DNA of 64,000 nt from Acidobacteriaceae bacterium (GTDB lineage Bacteria > Acidobacteriota > Terriglobia > Terriglobales > Acidobacteriaceae), in the NCBI GenBank assembly GCA_003165795.1, contig PMWW01000086.1:1-64000 (forward strand). Reading direction: 5' to 3'. How positions within the stretch are numbered: position 1 is the stretch's first letter; each line of letters opens with the position of its first letter. The notes below the pieces were generated by a model. The model searched no databases. It was given only the letters and a program-made list of their open reading frames with translations, and was not told the origin of the DNA. Below, in pieces: positions 62,965-64,000 of the stretch. The position numbers and the translations under genes are program-made.

Positions 62965-64000
62965 ATGAAACGCGTTGTCGAAGAACCTGCTGTCACGGCC
63001 GATATGGCAGCCGAGCCGCGCCGGGCCGGGCTAAAGCTGGTCGGCAACGCCCTGTTCGTTCTGCTGATTGTGATTGTCGCCGCCGCGGGCGCAATCTCCG
63101 GCCTGTTGCTGGTCTACTCCACCGACCTCCCACAAGTTACCGAGCTGGAGCACTATCGCCCCAGCACCATAACTCAGCTGTATGACGATCAGAATCGCGT
63201 GATTGGACAGTTTGCGTTGCAGCGGCGCGTCATCGACAGCTACAATGATTTTCCCAAGGTGCTGCGCGACGCGCTGATCTCCACCGAAGACAAAGAATTT
63301 GAGAGGCACTGGGGCGTGGATGTTTGGCGCGTGTTTGGCGCGGCCTGGCGCGACGTGATCCTGGACAGCCGAGCCCAGGGTGCTTCGACGCTCACCATGC
63401 AACTGGCGCGCAACCTGTTTCTTTCGCCCGACCGCAATTTCCGGCGAAAGATGCAGGAGGTGATGCTGTCCATCCAGATCGAGCGCCGCTTTACCAAGCC
63501 GCAGATTTTTACGCTGTACGCCAACCAGATTTATCTGGGCCACGGGGTTTACGGATTCGAAGCGGGCGCCAATTTCTATTTCAGCAAGAAGGCCAAAGAC
63601 CTCACGCTGGAAGAAGCCGCCGTCCTGGCTGGGCTGCCCAAGGCGCCGAACTACTACTCGCCGATCAACAATCCGGAGCGCGCTCTGCGCCGCCGCAACC
63701 TGGTCATCAACAATATGCTGGAGGATGGCAAGATCACGGCCGCGGAGGCGCTGCGAGCCAAGGATGCCCCTTTAAAACTCAATCTGCAGGCTGAGCCTAA
63801 CGACATTGCCCCGTACTTTGTGGAGGAAATCCGGCAGTATCTTGAGAAAAAATACGGCGCCGAGGAAGTGCACGAGGCTGGACTGCGGGTTTATACCTCG
63901 CTCAATCTGGAAATGCAGCGCGCCGCCCAACAGGCGGTACGTGACGGCCTGGCGGCTTACGAACGCCGTCACGGGTGGAAGGGCAACCTGCTGAACATCG
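62965..64000 (+). CDS. Penicillin-binding protein 1A, partial
   Basis: The first 345 codons of a class A penicillin-binding protein, cut by the window edge. A short cytoplasmic start leads to one membrane helix (about 24-49) and a GT51 transglycosylase domain: catalytic Glu108 in ISTEDKEFERHWG, GASTLTMQLARNLFLS near 140-155, RKMQEVMLSIQIE and NQIYLGHGVYGFEAG. The transpeptidase domain would follow beyond the end. Glycan polymerisation at the periplasmic face is the expected role. It is read away from lpdA. Confidence 0.93.
   Translation, partial: MKRVVEEPAVTADMAAEPRRAGLKLVGNALFVLLIVIVAAAGAISGLLLVYSTDLPQVTELEHYRPSTITQLYDDQNRVIGQFALQRRVIDSYNDFPKVLRDALISTEDKEFERHWGVDVWRVFGAAWRDVILDSRAQGASTLTMQLARNLFLSPDRNFRRKMQEVMLSIQIERRFTKPQIFTLYANQIYLGHGVYGFEAGANFYFSKKAKDLTLEEAAVLAGLPKAPNYYSPINNPERALRRRNLVINNMLEDGKITAAEALRAKDAPLKLNLQAEPNDIAPYFVEEIRQYLEKKYGAEEVHEAGLRVYTSLNLEMQRAAQQAVRDGLAAYERRHGWKGNLLNI

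Overview
The window looks like chromosomal DNA of an acidobacterium (Terriglobia-like): GC-rich, Gram-negative (Kdo/heptose/lipid A genes, TolC), with families typical of that phylum (MXKDX-repeat peptide, DUF2007 and DUF3108 proteins, a bc-aa3 respiratory cluster) and short interspersed palindromic repeats between genes. This assignment rests on protein character, not on a database search. No rRNA, tRNA, CRISPR, transposase or phage gene was recognised.

Layout. 1-0.48 kb: no gene seen. 0.5-14.4 kb, minus strand: a sugar-phosphate block read as ndh, tkt, gnd, zwf, HAD hydrolase, tal, pgi, rpiA, GH63-like glycosidase. It covers the oxidative and non-oxidative pentose phosphate pathway except 6-phosphogluconolactonase and ribulose-phosphate epimerase. 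15.0-22.7 kb, plus strand: one respiratory operon coding for caa3-type cytochrome oxidase (coxB-coxA-coxC), a membrane protein, a dihaem cytochrome c lipoprotein, a Rieske protein and a cytochrome b fused to cytochrome c, closed by a hairpin. 23.1-27.8 kb: a SLOG-like protein, then a decaying electron-transfer module (cytochrome with a degenerate second haem motif, a truncated and frameshifted cytochrome, a cupredoxin, a doubly frameshifted secreted protein). 27.9-30.4 kb: a large membrane-anchored DHH/MYG1-like protein with apparently permuted motifs, the most unusual gene here. 30.6-37.7 kb, minus strand: glycogen phosphorylase and a TolC/HlyD/MFS efflux system.

37.9-45.4 kb: small membrane protein, a sulfite-oxidase-type molybdoenzyme with its cytochrome b, an MXKDX peptide, ECF sigma/anti-sigma pair, epimerase and bifunctional Rel. 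45.6-54.5 kb: nadC, birA, coaX, a conserved acidobacterial-type protein, an rlmD-like methyltransferase, YciI-like protein, comEC, a DUF2007 protein and a small protein behind a structured leader. 54.5-60.9 kb, minus strand: LPS operon waaA-lpxK-hldE1-hldE2-waaC-ICMT-like-DUF3108 with chained GTGA overlaps. 61.3-64.0 kb: lpdA and the start of a penicillin-binding protein 1A gene that runs off the window.

Two repeat families (A, at least seven full or half copies; B, three copies) sit in the gaps. Family A copies directly abut or overlap several gene starts and create false N-terminal extensions, so the starts of rpiA, coxA and the 19079 gene are set here downstream of the repeats.
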